Source: Halococcus salifodinae DSM 8989
GTDB lineage: Archaea > Halobacteriota > Halobacteria > Halobacteriales > Halococcaceae
Direction of reading: 5' to 3'
Assembly: GCF_000336935.1 (NCBI RefSeq)
Contig: NZ_AOME01000076.1
Span: 72,511-136,510 of the forward strand
Length of the DNA stretch: 64,000 nt
Positions 16,025 through 24,632 of this stretch are shown here, piece by piece. The translations under genes and the position numbers were made by a program. The notes beneath the pieces are model-generated. The model saw nothing but the letters and a program-made list of their open reading frames with translations, made no database searches and had not been told where the DNA came from. The stretch's first letter is position 1, and each line of letters starts with the position of its first letter.

Positions 16025-16050
16025 CGGATGGCGACACCCAGCGGCTGACC

Positions 16051-16875
16051 TTACTCGGCGCGCAGTTCTCGAACCCGGTCGACGTTCCACGCGAAGCCAC
16101 GGCCGTCCTCGGTCGGTGTTTCGAGGACGAACGGCACCTCGCCGAGCGCGTCGTGGTTGACGATCGCGCCCATTCCATCGTCACCGATCAATCCCTCGCC
16201 GATGTGGGCGTGTTCGTCCTTGTTGGTGCCACAGGCGTGTTTCGAGTCGTTGAGATGGATGCAGTGGAGGGTGTCGAGACCCACCACCTCGTCGAACTCC
16301 GTGAGCACGTCGTCGACTCCCTCGGGTGTCGAGAGGTCGTAGCCCGCGGCGAAGGCGTGGGCGGTGTCGAGACAGGTTCCGAAATCGGTGTCGGCGCGGT
16401 CGCGGACGCCCGCGAGATGGGCGAACTCGCCGCCCAACTTGGTCCCGCTACCGGCATCGCTCTCGATCAACAGGGTGACGTCCGCGGGGATATCGAGTTC
16501 GTCGACGGCGCTCGCGGCGTTGTCGAGACCTCCCTCGACCCCTGCGCCGGTGTGCGCGCCGAGATGGACGTTGACGTACTCGATCCCCAAGCGATGGGCG
16601 GCGTCGCACTCGGCCTGGAGGCTCCGGATCGACTTCTCGCGGAGGTCGTCTTTGGGTGTAGCGAGGTTGACGAGGTAGGAAGCGTGGATCACCCACGGCC
16701 CGAGGTCGGCACCCGACTCGCGGAACGCGGCGGCCTCGCTCTCGGCGATATCGGGACCGGCCCAAACCTGGGGCGAGGTCGTGAATATCTGTCCGCAGTT
16801 CCCGCCGACGTCGCGCTGGCGACCCACGGCGTTGTCGACGCCACCGGCGACCGAGACGTGTGCTCCAATGTGCAT
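16051..16875 (-). CDS. nfo: Endonuclease IV (AP endonuclease)
   Basis: It cleaves DNA 5' to abasic sites in base excision repair using three zinc ions. The 274 residues begin [17 protein letters not shown] and show the zinc-ligand motifs [62 protein letters not shown] and [11 protein letters not shown], all in the order of the AP2Ec family. Family length and start agree. Confidence 0.97.
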   Translation of the reverse strand: MHIGAHVSVAGGVDNAVGRQRDVGGNCGQIFTTSPQVWAGPDIAESEAAAFRESGADLGPWVIHASYLVNLATPKDDLREKSIRSLQAECDAAHRLGIEYVNVHLGAHTGAGVEGGLDNAASAVDELDIPADVTLLIESDAGSGTKLGGEFAHLAGVRDRADTDFGTCLDTAHAFAAGYDLSTPEGVDDVLTEFDEVVGLDTLHCIHLNDSKHACGTNKDEHAHIGEGLIGDDGMGAIVNHDALGEVPFVLETPTEDGRGFAWNVDRVRELRAE

Positions 16876-16940
16876 GGTCCCGCCTCGCCGCCGGCGGGCA
16901 AAGGGGCTTCGAAGCCGACGGCCGGCGTACGATACGCCGG

Positions 16941-17789
16941 CTACTCGGTCGGGTCCTCGCGGTCGGTTGCACCTCGCGCTGCGGTGGGGTCCTCACGATC
17001 GCGATTCCACGCCGCGGCGTCGTACTTCGCGCGGGCGCGCTCGCGGGCACGGTCGAGTTCGTCGTCGGTCCACTCGCCGACCTCGGCGTCGGCCCACGCA
17101 GCGAGTGATTCCTCGAACGCGTCGACGGCTGCCGCCCGATCCACATCGGTGTGCTCGCCGATCGTCGTCACCCGCTCGCGGAACCGCTCGGCGGTGACCG
17201 GCGGATCGTCGAACATCGCGAAGTGACGCTCGGAGCTATCGTCGAACATGACGGATCCATGTTGTATCACGCTGTCGCGTCGGCGGTACTGGGCGTTCCC
17301 GCTCACCTTTTGCTCGTCGACCACGACGTCGTGGGCCGGGTTGAGCGCGCGCAGGTAACACGCCGGCTCGAACAGCGCGGGACGCTCTTCGTCCGCGAAC
17401 GACGCCGAAACCCCGAGTCGCTCGAACCCGGAAAAGAGTGGCTCACAGAGACGTTCGTACGTGTCCATCAGATCGCCAGGCAGCTCCTCGGCGGGCGCGA
17501 CGATCGAATAGGAGATGTCGGCGTGAGTGTCGTGGTAGATCGCGCCGCCGCCGGTCGGCCGCCGAACCACGTCGATCCCCTCGCGTTCGCAGAACTCCCA
17601 ATCCACCGTCGCGGGATCTTGGTGATATCCGAGCGAGAGCGTGGCGGGATCCCAGCGGTAGACCCGCAGCGTTCGCGGGCCGCCCTCGGCGGCGGTCTCG
17701 GCCGCGATCTCGTCGAGCGCCATGTTCATCGCACCTCGCCGCCGGTCCTCGCGGATCAACCGCCACTCTCGATCGGTGATGTCGGTCAT
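16941..17789 (-). CDS. lplA: Lipoate-protein ligase A / lipoyl transferase family protein
   Basis: The 282 residues carry the BPL_LPL catalytic-domain motifs: [36 protein letters not shown] and the lysine loop [11 protein letters not shown]. Such enzymes attach lipoate (or octanoate) to 2-oxoacid dehydrogenase and glycine cleavage proteins. The C-terminal accessory region ends in a charged tail with two REDPTA-like repeats ([21 protein letters not shown], a few residues given). Whether it is a ligase or an octanoyltransferase cannot be decided by eye. Confidence 0.88.
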   Translation of the reverse strand: MTDITDREWRLIREDRRRGAMNMALDEIAAETAAEGGPRTLRVYRWDPATLSLGYHQDPATVDWEFCEREGIDVVRRPTGGGAIYHDTHADISYSIVAPAEELPGDLMDTYERLCEPLFSGFERLGVSASFADEERPALFEPACYLRALNPAHDVVVDEQKVSGNAQYRRRDSVIQHGSVMFDDSSERHFAMFDDPPVTAERFRERVTTIGEHTDVDRAAAVDAFEESLAAWADAEVGEWTDDELDRARERARAKYDAAAWNRDREDPTAARGATDREDPTE

Positions 17790-17931
17790 ACCGCCCGAAC
17801 GCAGCGGCGGAACAAATCGATTTGGAGAGCGGAGCGAAGGTCGTTCGAGTTTTATATCGTATTATGTAATTTATGATGGGGTGGTCGCTCACGCGCGATG
17901 CTTTTGCCCGTCGCGGGGGTACGCGAAGATG

Positions 17932-18843
17932 ATGGTTCGCAACGTCGCAAGCGAGATGGCGGCGCTCGAAGCCGAGGATTTCCACCTCCTTTCGGGCGTC
18001 GAGCAGGGGATGCGGTTCAGCGAGTGGGTCAACCGGGGAAAACTGCCGGAGTTCGCTAATCTCACCGCCGAGAACGTCGACTACCGCCTGGATCGGTGTG
18101 CGGACCGCGGGCTGCTCGAACGCCGAACGATACAGTACGAAGGCTACAAGCTCACCTTCGAGGGCTACGACGCGCTCGCGCTCCACACCTTCGCCGAGCG
18201 GGGCACCATCGAGGGCGTCGGCGCACCCCTCGGTGTCGGGAAGGAAAGCGACGTCTACGAAGTCCAGTCGTACACCCCGTTCGCGCTCAAGTTCCACCGT
18301 GAGGGATACACGAACTTCCGGGAGGTGATGCGCGAGCGCGAGTACACCGCCGACCGCGATCACGTCTCGTGGCTCTACACCGCGCGGAAGGCCGCCGAAC
18401 GCGAGTACGACGCGCTCGAAACCCTCTATCCAGACGTCTCGGTGCCCCGGCCGATCGATCACAACCGCCACGCGATCGTGATGGAGAAGATCGACGGCGT
18501 CGAGCTGTCGAGAGCCGACCTCGACGACGATCAAGTGCTTGGCGTCTGCGATCTCGTGCTCCAAGAAGTCGCGCGTGCGTTCGACGCGGGCTACGTCCAC
18601 GCCGACATGAGCGAGTACAACGTCTTCGTCGCCAGTGATGGGGTTTGCGTCTTCGACTGGCCTCAGGCGGTCTCGACCGATCACGAGAACGCCGTCGACC
18701 TCCTCGAACGCGATGTCGAGAACGTTCTCGGCTACTTCCATCGGAAGTATCCCCGACGGATGGCAGAAACGCCCGATAGCGACGCGATCGCCGACGCGAT
18801 CACCGACGCGGAGTTCGAATCGATCGACGACGTGGCTCCGTAA
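17932..18843 (+). CDS. rio2: RIO-type serine/threonine protein kinase, Rio2
   Basis: This atypical kinase is involved in small-subunit ribosome maturation. The 303 residues have the Rio2-specific N-terminal winged helix (MVRNVASEM through GLLERRTIQYEGYKLTFEGYD), then the RIO kinase core: GVGKESDVYEV phosphate loop, PFALKFHREGYTNFR with the ATP lysine, IVMEKIDGVEL hinge, catalytic VHADMSEYNVFV, and the metal-binding CVFDWPQAV. The ATG at 17932 is preferred over the adjacent 17929 ATG because MVRNV is the usual start; the two cannot be separated by sequence. A TTTTATAT box lies at about 17851. Confidence 0.94.
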   Translation: MVRNVASEMAALEAEDFHLLSGVEQGMRFSEWVNRGKLPEFANLTAENVDYRLDRCADRGLLERRTIQYEGYKLTFEGYDALALHTFAERGTIEGVGAPLGVGKESDVYEVQSYTPFALKFHREGYTNFREVMREREYTADRDHVSWLYTARKAAEREYDALETLYPDVSVPRPIDHNRHAIVMEKIDGVELSRADLDDDQVLGVCDLVLQEVARAFDAGYVHADMSEYNVFVASDGVCVFDWPQAVSTDHENAVDLLERDVENVLGYFHRKYPRRMAETPDSDAIADAITDAEFESIDDVAP

Positions 18844-19058
18844 TAAACTCCATTTTGATATATTGAATCGGTCCGGTGATCCATCCGATCGAACGGTCGA
18901 CCGAGTACGCTGCTCGTCGTCCTCACGACACTGATGCTCCGACGACGCCTCTGACAACGACAAAATAGTTACGTTAATTCACATCAGCGAACGGTTTTGT
19001 TCGAACCGGCCGAGCGAACGACCGTGCAACCGACCCTCCTCGTGGATCGGGTGGAACG

Positions 19059-20261
19059 ATGAGGTTCGGGGGACGGCTCCCCTCACGGCTCGTTCTGAAG
19101 TATTACATCTACCAGGCCACGACGACGTTCGGCTTTTTCTGGCCGGTGTTCACGCTGTTCTTGCTCTCGCGGGGGCTCTCGTACACCGAAATCGGGCTGC
19201 TGTCGAGCCTCTCGGCCGGGGCGACCGTGGTCGGCGAGGTGCCGACTGGGTATGTCGGGGATCGACTCGGACGGCGCAACAGCCTCGTGATCGGGGCGGT
19301 TCTCCTCGCCGTCTCGCTGCTCGGGTTCGTCGTAGTGAACACCTTCTGGGGGTTCGCGGTGCTGTGGGTGCTCTGGGGACTCGGCGGCGCGTTCCAGTCG
19401 GGGAGTGCGGACGCGTGGCTCTACGACGCGCTCGAAACCCACCTCGACGAGGCCGAGTACACCCGAGTTCGCGGACGCGGCGGGTCAGTCAATCAGTGGG
19501 TAAGTGCGGCGACGATGCTGACTGCCGGCGGGCTGTACAGCATCGACCATCGGCTCCCGTTCCTCGCTGGCGCGCTCCTCGTGCTCTCGATCCCAGTGGT
19601 GCTCTCGTTTCCACGGATGGCGACCGATCCCGACGAGGACGACCTGACGGTGTTCGACGCGGTGCCGATCGTCCGCGAGCGACTGACTGCACCGCCGCTT
19701 CGATCCCTGGTCCTCTACGTGGCGCTGTTCTTCGCGATCATCCGCGCGGCCGACGAGTTCATCCAGCCGATCGCGACGCGGACTCTTTCACTCCCCGCGA
19801 CCGGACTCGGACCGCTGTACGCAGGATTCACCGTGATCGCCGCGATCGCGAGCTACTTCGCTGGCGACATCGAAGACCGACTCTCTACCCGCGGGGCCGT
19901 GTTGGTCGTGCCGGTGGCGACCGCGATCCTGTTCGTGGTGCCCGCGTTCGTCCCGCTCGCCGCGTTCCCGCTGTTCTTCGGAATGAAGTCGAGCCAGGCG
20001 GTGCTCCGACCGATCGTGAGCGGCTACATCAACGACCACGTCGAATCGCTCGGCCGGGCGACGGTGCTCAGCGCCGCCTCGCTGGTGTACGCCGTGGTCC
20101 GCCTCCCGCTCCGACCAGTGGTGGGCTGGATCGCCGACCTCACGGCCCCGATCCCCGCGACCGCGCTGCTCGGCGGTGGTTTTCTCGCCAGCGCGGCCGT
20201 CATCTATCGCTGGGGGACACCAGCGAGCACCGACTCGTCGGCGGGACAAACCGCAGATTGA
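19059..20261 (+). CDS. MFS transporter
   Basis: The 400-residue, 12-helix membrane protein of the major facilitator superfamily has the loop 2-3 signature GDRLGRRNSL, PTGYVGDRLG and a central acidic cytoplasmic loop (TDPDEDDLTVFD). The second half contains ADEFIQPIATRTL and SGYINDHVESLGRATVLS, a pattern seen in prokaryotic transporters of unknown substrate. The substrate is not predictable. A TTACGTTAATTC stretch about 80 nt upstream may hold the promoter. Confidence 0.88.
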   Translation: MRFGGRLPSRLVLKYYIYQATTTFGFFWPVFTLFLLSRGLSYTEIGLLSSLSAGATVVGEVPTGYVGDRLGRRNSLVIGAVLLAVSLLGFVVVNTFWGFAVLWVLWGLGGAFQSGSADAWLYDALETHLDEAEYTRVRGRGGSVNQWVSAATMLTAGGLYSIDHRLPFLAGALLVLSIPVVLSFPRMATDPDEDDLTVFDAVPIVRERLTAPPLRSLVLYVALFFAIIRAADEFIQPIATRTLSLPATGLGPLYAGFTVIAAIASYFAGDIEDRLSTRGAVLVVPVATAILFVVPAFVPLAAFPLFFGMKSSQAVLRPIVSGYINDHVESLGRATVLSAASLVYAVVRLPLRPVVGWIADLTAPIPATALLGGGFLASAAVIYRWGTPASTDSSAGQTAD

Positions 20262-20295
20262 GGCGATCCCCTCTCCATCGTTGTCGTGCGTCTGT

Positions 20296-20748
20296 TCACT
20301 CGCCGTTCGGAGGGGATTCGTCGTCCGGCCGAGCAACGAGAACGGAGACCGAGGCGAGCCGGACGACGCGCTCGGCGGTGCTGCCGAGGACGAGTCCTTC
20401 GAGGCCGGTGCGGCCGTGGGTGGCCATCACGATCAGATCGGCGGCGTGGTCGTCGGCCGCCCCGATGATCTCCTCGTGGGCCGCGCCGTGGCGGACCTCG
20501 CCCGTGGCCGCGACATCGCGCCCTTCGGCCGTCGACACGAGGTCGTCGACGTAGCCCTCGCCGGTGCGCTCCATGTCGTCGCGGACGCCCTCGTCGTACT
20601 CGTGGACCGTCACCCCGCTGTCGGGGTCCTCGATGACGTGGACGATCTGAACGGCCGCGTCGTACGTCGACGCGAGGTCGAAGCCGCGTTCGGCCGCCTG
20701 GCGTGCGTGGTCGCTGCCGTCGGTCGGGATCAGGATCGTCTCGTACAT
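20296..20748 (-). CDS. Universal stress protein (UspA family)
   Basis: The 150-residue single UspA domain begins with MYETILIPTDGSDHARQAAE and shows the ATP-binding signature MATHGRTGLEGLVLGSTAERVV (G-2x-G-9x-G-[ST] pattern), followed by a final strand SVLVARPDD. Family function is stress-related nucleotide binding. The start at 20748 is the usual Usp start; the eight-residue upstream extension is not conserved-looking. Confidence 0.93.
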   Translation of the reverse strand: MYETILIPTDGSDHARQAAERGFDLASTYDAAVQIVHVIEDPDSGVTVHEYDEGVRDDMERTGEGYVDDLVSTAEGRDVAATGEVRHGAAHEEIIGAADDHAADLIVMATHGRTGLEGLVLGSTAERVVRLASVSVLVARPDDESPPNGE

Positions 20749-20832
20749 GGGTCGAATACGCGTAGCGGTCACATATACTGCCGGTGGAACGAGTGTGACA
20801 CCGGTTCCGGTACTTTGGGGGCGTTCGCGTGC

Positions 20833-20860
20833 GGTGCAGGCCGGATAGCCGGCCTGCGCC
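20833..20860 (-). terminator. Strong hairpin downstream of the DUF1328 gene
   Basis: GCAGGCCGG-ATAG-CCGGCCTGC is a perfect 9-bp stem, extendable to 12 bp with one G-T pair. It lies about 11 nt after the stop of the 62-residue membrane protein. There is no following T-run on the minus strand, so a terminator or 3'-end-stabilising role is inference. Confidence 0.4.
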
Positions 20861-20870
20861 GATTCACCGA

Positions 20871-21059
20871 TCAGAGGAAGAAGGAGACGACTGCGAGGAT
20901 GATGAAGACGATGACGAGGATCCGCGCGATCTCCATCGAGATGCCGGCGATACCCTGCGCACCGACCACGTACGCGATCAGCGCGAGGACCAGAAACCCG
21001 ATCGCGAGTTCGATGAACCCGCCGCTCTGTAGTACCGTCCCGGTGAGTGTTGCGAGCAT
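20871..21059 (-). CDS. DUF1328-family small membrane protein
   Basis: The 62 residues form two hydrophobic helices: GGFIELAIGFLVLALIAYVVG and AGISMEIARILVIVFIILAVVSFFL (first 20 residues are diagnostic). The AGISMEIARIL turn and FFL end are typical of DUF1328/YtjA-like proteins, a family of small integral membrane proteins of unknown function. Confidence 0.88.
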   Translation of the reverse strand: MLATLTGTVLQSGGFIELAIGFLVLALIAYVVGAQGIAGISMEIARILVIVFIILAVVSFFL

Positions 21060-21384
21060 TTCAGACTCTCCCTCCGACGTGCGGGGTTCGTGTGAGCGGC
21101 TCGGTACGGCTGGTCAGCGGCGGACGTGTCGGTTGCATCACGCCAGTGCAACCGTCTCCTTGAGGATTCAACTCGAGGCTTGCACCAGCCGGTTGTATAA
21201 AAACGACGTCCACGAACCGGACGAGGACCGCGGCGTTCCGAAGCGCTTAACAGCGCCACTGGCGGAGATCCAGTGACTCGCTGGGACGGGCACCGGCGGG
21301 CACCTGTGGCGATACTGCAGGTCGGAATGTGGCCAGCGTGGTCCGGTGGACCACGCGGCTGAACCATCAACGCCCGCAGCAACC
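21060..21384. other. 325-bp region with L15e promoter and leader hairpin
   Basis: No gene is apparent. A TTGTATAAAAACG box (about 21193) and a CGCTTAACAGCG element (about 21245) are candidate promoter elements for the L15e gene, giving a leader of at least about 110 nt. Inside it GCGTGGTCC-GGT-GGACCACGC (21336-21356) forms a perfect 9-bp stem, 28 nt before the ATG. Ribosomal-protein leaders often regulate their own translation; that is only a suggestion here. Confidence 0.5.
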
Positions 21385-21975
21385 ATGGCACGAAGTTTCT
21401 ACTCCCACATCGGCGACGCGTGGCACGACGCGGACAACGAGATGCACGAGGAGCTCCAGTGGCAGCGCCTTCAGGAGTGGCGCGACCAGGGCGCGATCGA
21501 GCGGATCGACCGTCCCACCCGTCTCGATCGGGCGCGCTCGCTCGGCTACAAGGCCAAACAGGGCATCGTTCTCGCCCGGATCGCGGTCCGGAAGGGCACG
21601 GCCCGAAAACAGCGCCACGACGCTGGCCGGCGGACGAAGCGCCAGGGCGTCAACAAGGTCACCCGCCGGAAGTCGATCCAGCGGATCGCGGAGGAGCGAT
21701 CCAGCCGGAAGTTCACGAACCTTCGGGTACTCAACTCCTACCCGGTCGGCGAGGACGGGAGCCAGAAGTGGTTCGAGGCGATCCTCGTCGATCCCGAGCA
21801 TCCCGCGATCGAGAACGACGACGACCTGAACTGGATCTGTGCCGACGACCAGCGCGGTCGAGCGTTCCGCGGGCTGACGAGCGCCGGCAAGCAGGGACGT
21901 GGCCTCGGCACGAAGGGGAAGGGCACGGAACACACCCGCCCGAGCGTTCACGGCGGCAAGGGTCGCGGGAAGTAA
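21385..21975 (+). CDS. rpl15e: Large-subunit ribosomal protein L15e
   Basis: This 196-residue eukaryote/archaea-specific ribosomal protein starts MARSFYSHIGDAWHD and contains the conserved RLDRARSLGYKAKQGIVLARI, RKGTARKQRHDAGRR, RRKSIQRIAEERSSRKF and NLRVLNSYPVGEDG segments, ending in a basic GKGRGK tail. The ATG at 21385 fits the family; a 13-codon upstream extension (from 21346) lies in a hairpin-rich leader. Confidence 0.97.
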   Translation: MARSFYSHIGDAWHDADNEMHEELQWQRLQEWRDQGAIERIDRPTRLDRARSLGYKAKQGIVLARIAVRKGTARKQRHDAGRRTKRQGVNKVTRRKSIQRIAEERSSRKFTNLRVLNSYPVGEDGSQKWFEAILVDPEHPAIENDDDLNWICADDQRGRAFRGLTSAGKQGRGLGTKGKGTEHTRPSVHGGKGRGK

Positions 21976-22014
21976 GCCCGACCACTCTTTACTCGCGAGG
22001 ACGTATCACCCTCG

Positions 22015-22695
22015 ATGAGTCACGACACCGCCGCAAGCGACGCCAGCACCGCCTCGGACGACGAGACGCTCACGATGTACGCCGACTACGTCTGCCCGTT
22101 CTGCTATCTCGGAGAGGCCTCGCTGGAGCAGTACCGCGAGGAGCGCGACGACCCCCTCGACGTCGCGTGGCACCCCTTCGACCTCCGGAGCCGCGAGCGT
22201 GGGCCGGACGGCGAGATCGATCCGGCGGCCGACAGCGGCAAGGACGACGAGTATTACGAGCAGGCCAGGGAGAACGTCCGGCGACTCCAGGAGGAGTACG
22301 ACGTCGAGATGAGCCTCGAGATCGCCGAGGACGTCGATTCGAAGCACGCCCAGCAGGCCGCGCTGTTCGTTCGAGAGGAGTATCCCGACGCGTTCGCGGC
22401 GTTCCACGAGCGGGTGTTCGACGCGCTCTGGCAGGACGAGCGCGACATCGGCGATCCCGAGGTGCTGGCCGAGATCGCGGCCGACGTCGGACCGACCGAT
22501 GGCGAGGGGACGGAGATCGACACTGACGCACTCCGGGCGGCGATCGACGATCCCGACCACGAGGCGGCGCTCGAAGAGCGGTTCCGGGAAGCCCAGCAGA
22601 CGGGCGTCACGGGAGTTCCGACGTTCGCCTACGAGGGCCACGCCGCTCGCGGGGCCGTCCCGCCCGAGCATCTCCGGCGGCTCATCGAGGGCTGA
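22015..22695 (+). CDS. DsbA-family (FrnE-like) thioredoxin-fold oxidoreductase
   Basis: The 226-residue cytoplasmic protein (no signal peptide) has the redox motif CPFC in MYADYVCPFCYLGEASLEQY, the helical DsbA insertion rich in SKHAQQAALFVREE, and a cis-proline loop TGVTGVPTFAYEGHAARGA. These are the marks of the DsbA/FrnE/2-hydroxychromene isomerase-like group. Substrate is unknown. The C-terminus overlaps the convergent flavoprotein gene by 14 bp. Confidence 0.92.
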   Translation: MSHDTAASDASTASDDETLTMYADYVCPFCYLGEASLEQYREERDDPLDVAWHPFDLRSRERGPDGEIDPAADSGKDDEYYEQARENVRRLQEEYDVEMSLEIAEDVDSKHAQQAALFVREEYPDAFAAFHERVFDALWQDERDIGDPEVLAEIAADVGPTDGEGTEIDTDALRAAIDDPDHEAALEERFREAQQTGVTGVPTFAYEGHAARGAVPPEHLRRLIEG

Positions 22696-24385
22696 GCCAC
22701 GACACGATCGACGGGATCTGGGGAGTGAACCGCTGGCCCGCACGGGCGATCGTCCGGCCGGCCTCGCCGGGATGGTCCTGCCCGAGTCGATAGCCGATCT
22801 CGTCCTGGCGCTTCGGGGCGTCGAAGACCGCGGGCTCTTCGAAGTCGAACAGCTCACACGGCTCGGCAGCGACGTCCGCATCGGCGACGATCGCGTTCGT
22901 GGCGCGCCGTGCGGCCTCGTTCGCGCCCTCCATGCTGGCGAGATCCGTCGTCGTGCGGACGTAGTCGGCGGCGAGCACGAAGTTGTCGGCCGCCGTACGC
23001 GCGTCGGGGCGGTGGCGGAGCGAGCGCACGGTGTTGAGCAGCAGCGGTTCGTGGTTCGCCGCGACGGTCCCGTCCGAACCGAACTCGATCGCGGGGTCGA
23101 GAAACCAGTCCACGAGGTCGGTCTCGTCGAGGCTGCCGGTTTCGAGATGGTCGTCGAACTGGGCGAGGACTTCGGTCTTGATCTCCTCGGCAGTGCACTC
23201 GCGGGCCGGCTTGTCGGAGACGATTCCAGGGGCGTTCCAGTCGGAGATGCAGATCGAGAGGATTCCCTCCACTTGGCCGTCGCCGTAGTCGTCGGGATCG
23301 AACTCGCTCCAGAACTGGCGCTGGGAGATCGAGGTAAGCGACCACGGCGCGTCGAGATAGACCCCGTGGCCGTGGACGTCCGTCGCATCCTCGGCGAGAT
23401 AGAACTGAATGCCGTTCATCCACGCGGTGTCGAGCCCGTCGAGCCGGGAGAGCGACGGTGCGGCCGTCACGAGATCGGGCGTCCGGAGATCGACTATCAC
23501 CTCGACCGGGACCGCACCGACGTAGTAGTCCGCCTCGATCCGTTGGGTCTCGCCGTTGCGGCCGACCGTCGCGCCGGTCACCCGCTCGGTGTCGGTGTGG
23601 ATCTCACGGACGGTGGTTTCGGGACGGAGCGAGACCCCGAGATCGTCGAGATACGTGACCCAGGGATCGATCCAGACTTCGCTCGACGGGCCGTTGAGCA
23701 GCGAGTCGGCATCGACAGTCGAATCGACCAGCCCCCGGAACAGTTGGAGGTAGACTCGACCGATGGTTCTCGTCGAACTCTTCTCGGGACGCATCGCCAC
23801 CAGCGACTGGGTAATGCCGTAGCCGAGGAACTTCTGATACGCAGTAGACATGCTCTCGGCGTCGATGAACTCCCACCACGAGATTTTGTCGTACTCCTCG
23901 CGCCGGCGACGCTCGCACGAGGTCGCGAACTGGAGCAGCCGGCTCGCGAAGAACGCTCGTTCGCGCTCGGAGATCGCATCGCGCGCGAACAGGTTGCCGA
24001 GCATCCGTCGCCAGCCCGAAATCGACTCGGGAGTTTCGGTCGGGAACACCTCCGGTCGGCCGGCCTCGGCCATCAGCATCTGGGTCGTGGGCTCGAGGTT
24101 GTCGTAGACGCCGTCGGGATTGTTCCCGTAGGGAATCCGTTTCATCGAGTCGGTGAGGTGGCGGTAGAATCCGGGAAAGAACCGGAAGCCGTGTTCACCG
24201 GGTAGCGGTTTCCGATCGTCGGTCGCCGAGTCGGGAACCGGGATGGAACGGGCCTTGCCGCCGAAACGCTCACGCGTCTCGTACACCGTCACGTCGAAGC
24301 CGCGCTCGCCGAGTTCCTGGGCCGCGCTCAGCCCACCGACGCCCCCGCCGAGTATCGCAACGGTCGGTATCGTTGAACCCCCCAT
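22682..24385 (-). CDS. FAD-dependent amine-oxidase-type protein, phytoene-desaturase-like
   Basis: The 567-residue flavoprotein has the dinucleotide-binding motif VAILGGGVGGLSAAQELGER followed by VYETRERFGGKARS at residues 9-45, and a C-terminal FAD segment DNFVLAADYVRTTTDLASME with NEAARRATNAIV. Both are characteristic of plant-type phytoene/zeta-carotene desaturases and hydroxysqualene dehydroxylases. GEHGFRFFPGFYRHLTDSM is also typical. A carotenoid or squalene role is inference; no other carotenoid genes are near. The start at 24385 is chosen because the FAD motif follows closely. Confidence 0.85.
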   Translation of the reverse strand: MGGSTIPTVAILGGGVGGLSAAQELGERGFDVTVYETRERFGGKARSIPVPDSATDDRKPLPGEHGFRFFPGFYRHLTDSMKRIPYGNNPDGVYDNLEPTTQMLMAEAGRPEVFPTETPESISGWRRMLGNLFARDAISERERAFFASRLLQFATSCERRRREEYDKISWWEFIDAESMSTAYQKFLGYGITQSLVAMRPEKSSTRTIGRVYLQLFRGLVDSTVDADSLLNGPSSEVWIDPWVTYLDDLGVSLRPETTVREIHTDTERVTGATVGRNGETQRIEADYYVGAVPVEVIVDLRTPDLVTAAPSLSRLDGLDTAWMNGIQFYLAEDATDVHGHGVYLDAPWSLTSISQRQFWSEFDPDDYGDGQVEGILSICISDWNAPGIVSDKPARECTAEEIKTEVLAQFDDHLETGSLDETDLVDWFLDPAIEFGSDGTVAANHEPLLLNTVRSLRHRPDARTAADNFVLAADYVRTTTDLASMEGANEAARRATNAIVADADVAAEPCELFDFEEPAVFDAPKRQDEIGYRLGQDHPGEAGRTIARAGQRFTPQIPSIVSWLSPR

Positions 24386-24509
24386 TGGTCGGTTGTTCCA
24401 TAACGGGGTTCCGACCCGTAAAACGTTGCGTTGGCGGCTATCGCTACCGAAATCGTGGCTCACGATCGTCGAGCGCCAGCGCTAAGTATCACTCAGTGGT
24501 ATCTCTGGT

Positions 24510-24632
24510 ATGAGCGATCCTGGCGCGATCGACCACGAGTTCGTCGATAGATGTTGCCAGCCATATTCCGAGTGCGACCCGTTCCGGGGTCCGTTCGGGG
24601 TGGATGTGCGGGTGTTGGGGGACGAGGCATGA
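24510..24632 (+). CDS. 40-residue cysteine-containing microprotein overlapping thiD
   Basis: This short frame (M-S-D-P-G-A-I-D, then [18 protein letters not shown], ending RVLGDEA) stops in TGA that overlaps the thiD ATG as ATGA. Codon usage is G/C-ending like real genes here, the composition is acidic, and three cysteines (CC and C six residues on) could bind metal. A TAAGTAT box (24484-24490) sits about 23-27 nt before the ATG, so a leaderless mRNA would begin exactly at this start codon. It may be a real microprotein or a leader peptide coupling translation to thiD. Confidence 0.55.
   Translation: MSDPGAIDHEFVDRCCQPYSECDPFRGPFGVDVRVLGDEA

Noticed and set aside
24482-24628. TPP riboswitch before thiD-thiN
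   Set aside because: The conserved THI-element words are not present, and the interval is better explained by a leaderless microORF.
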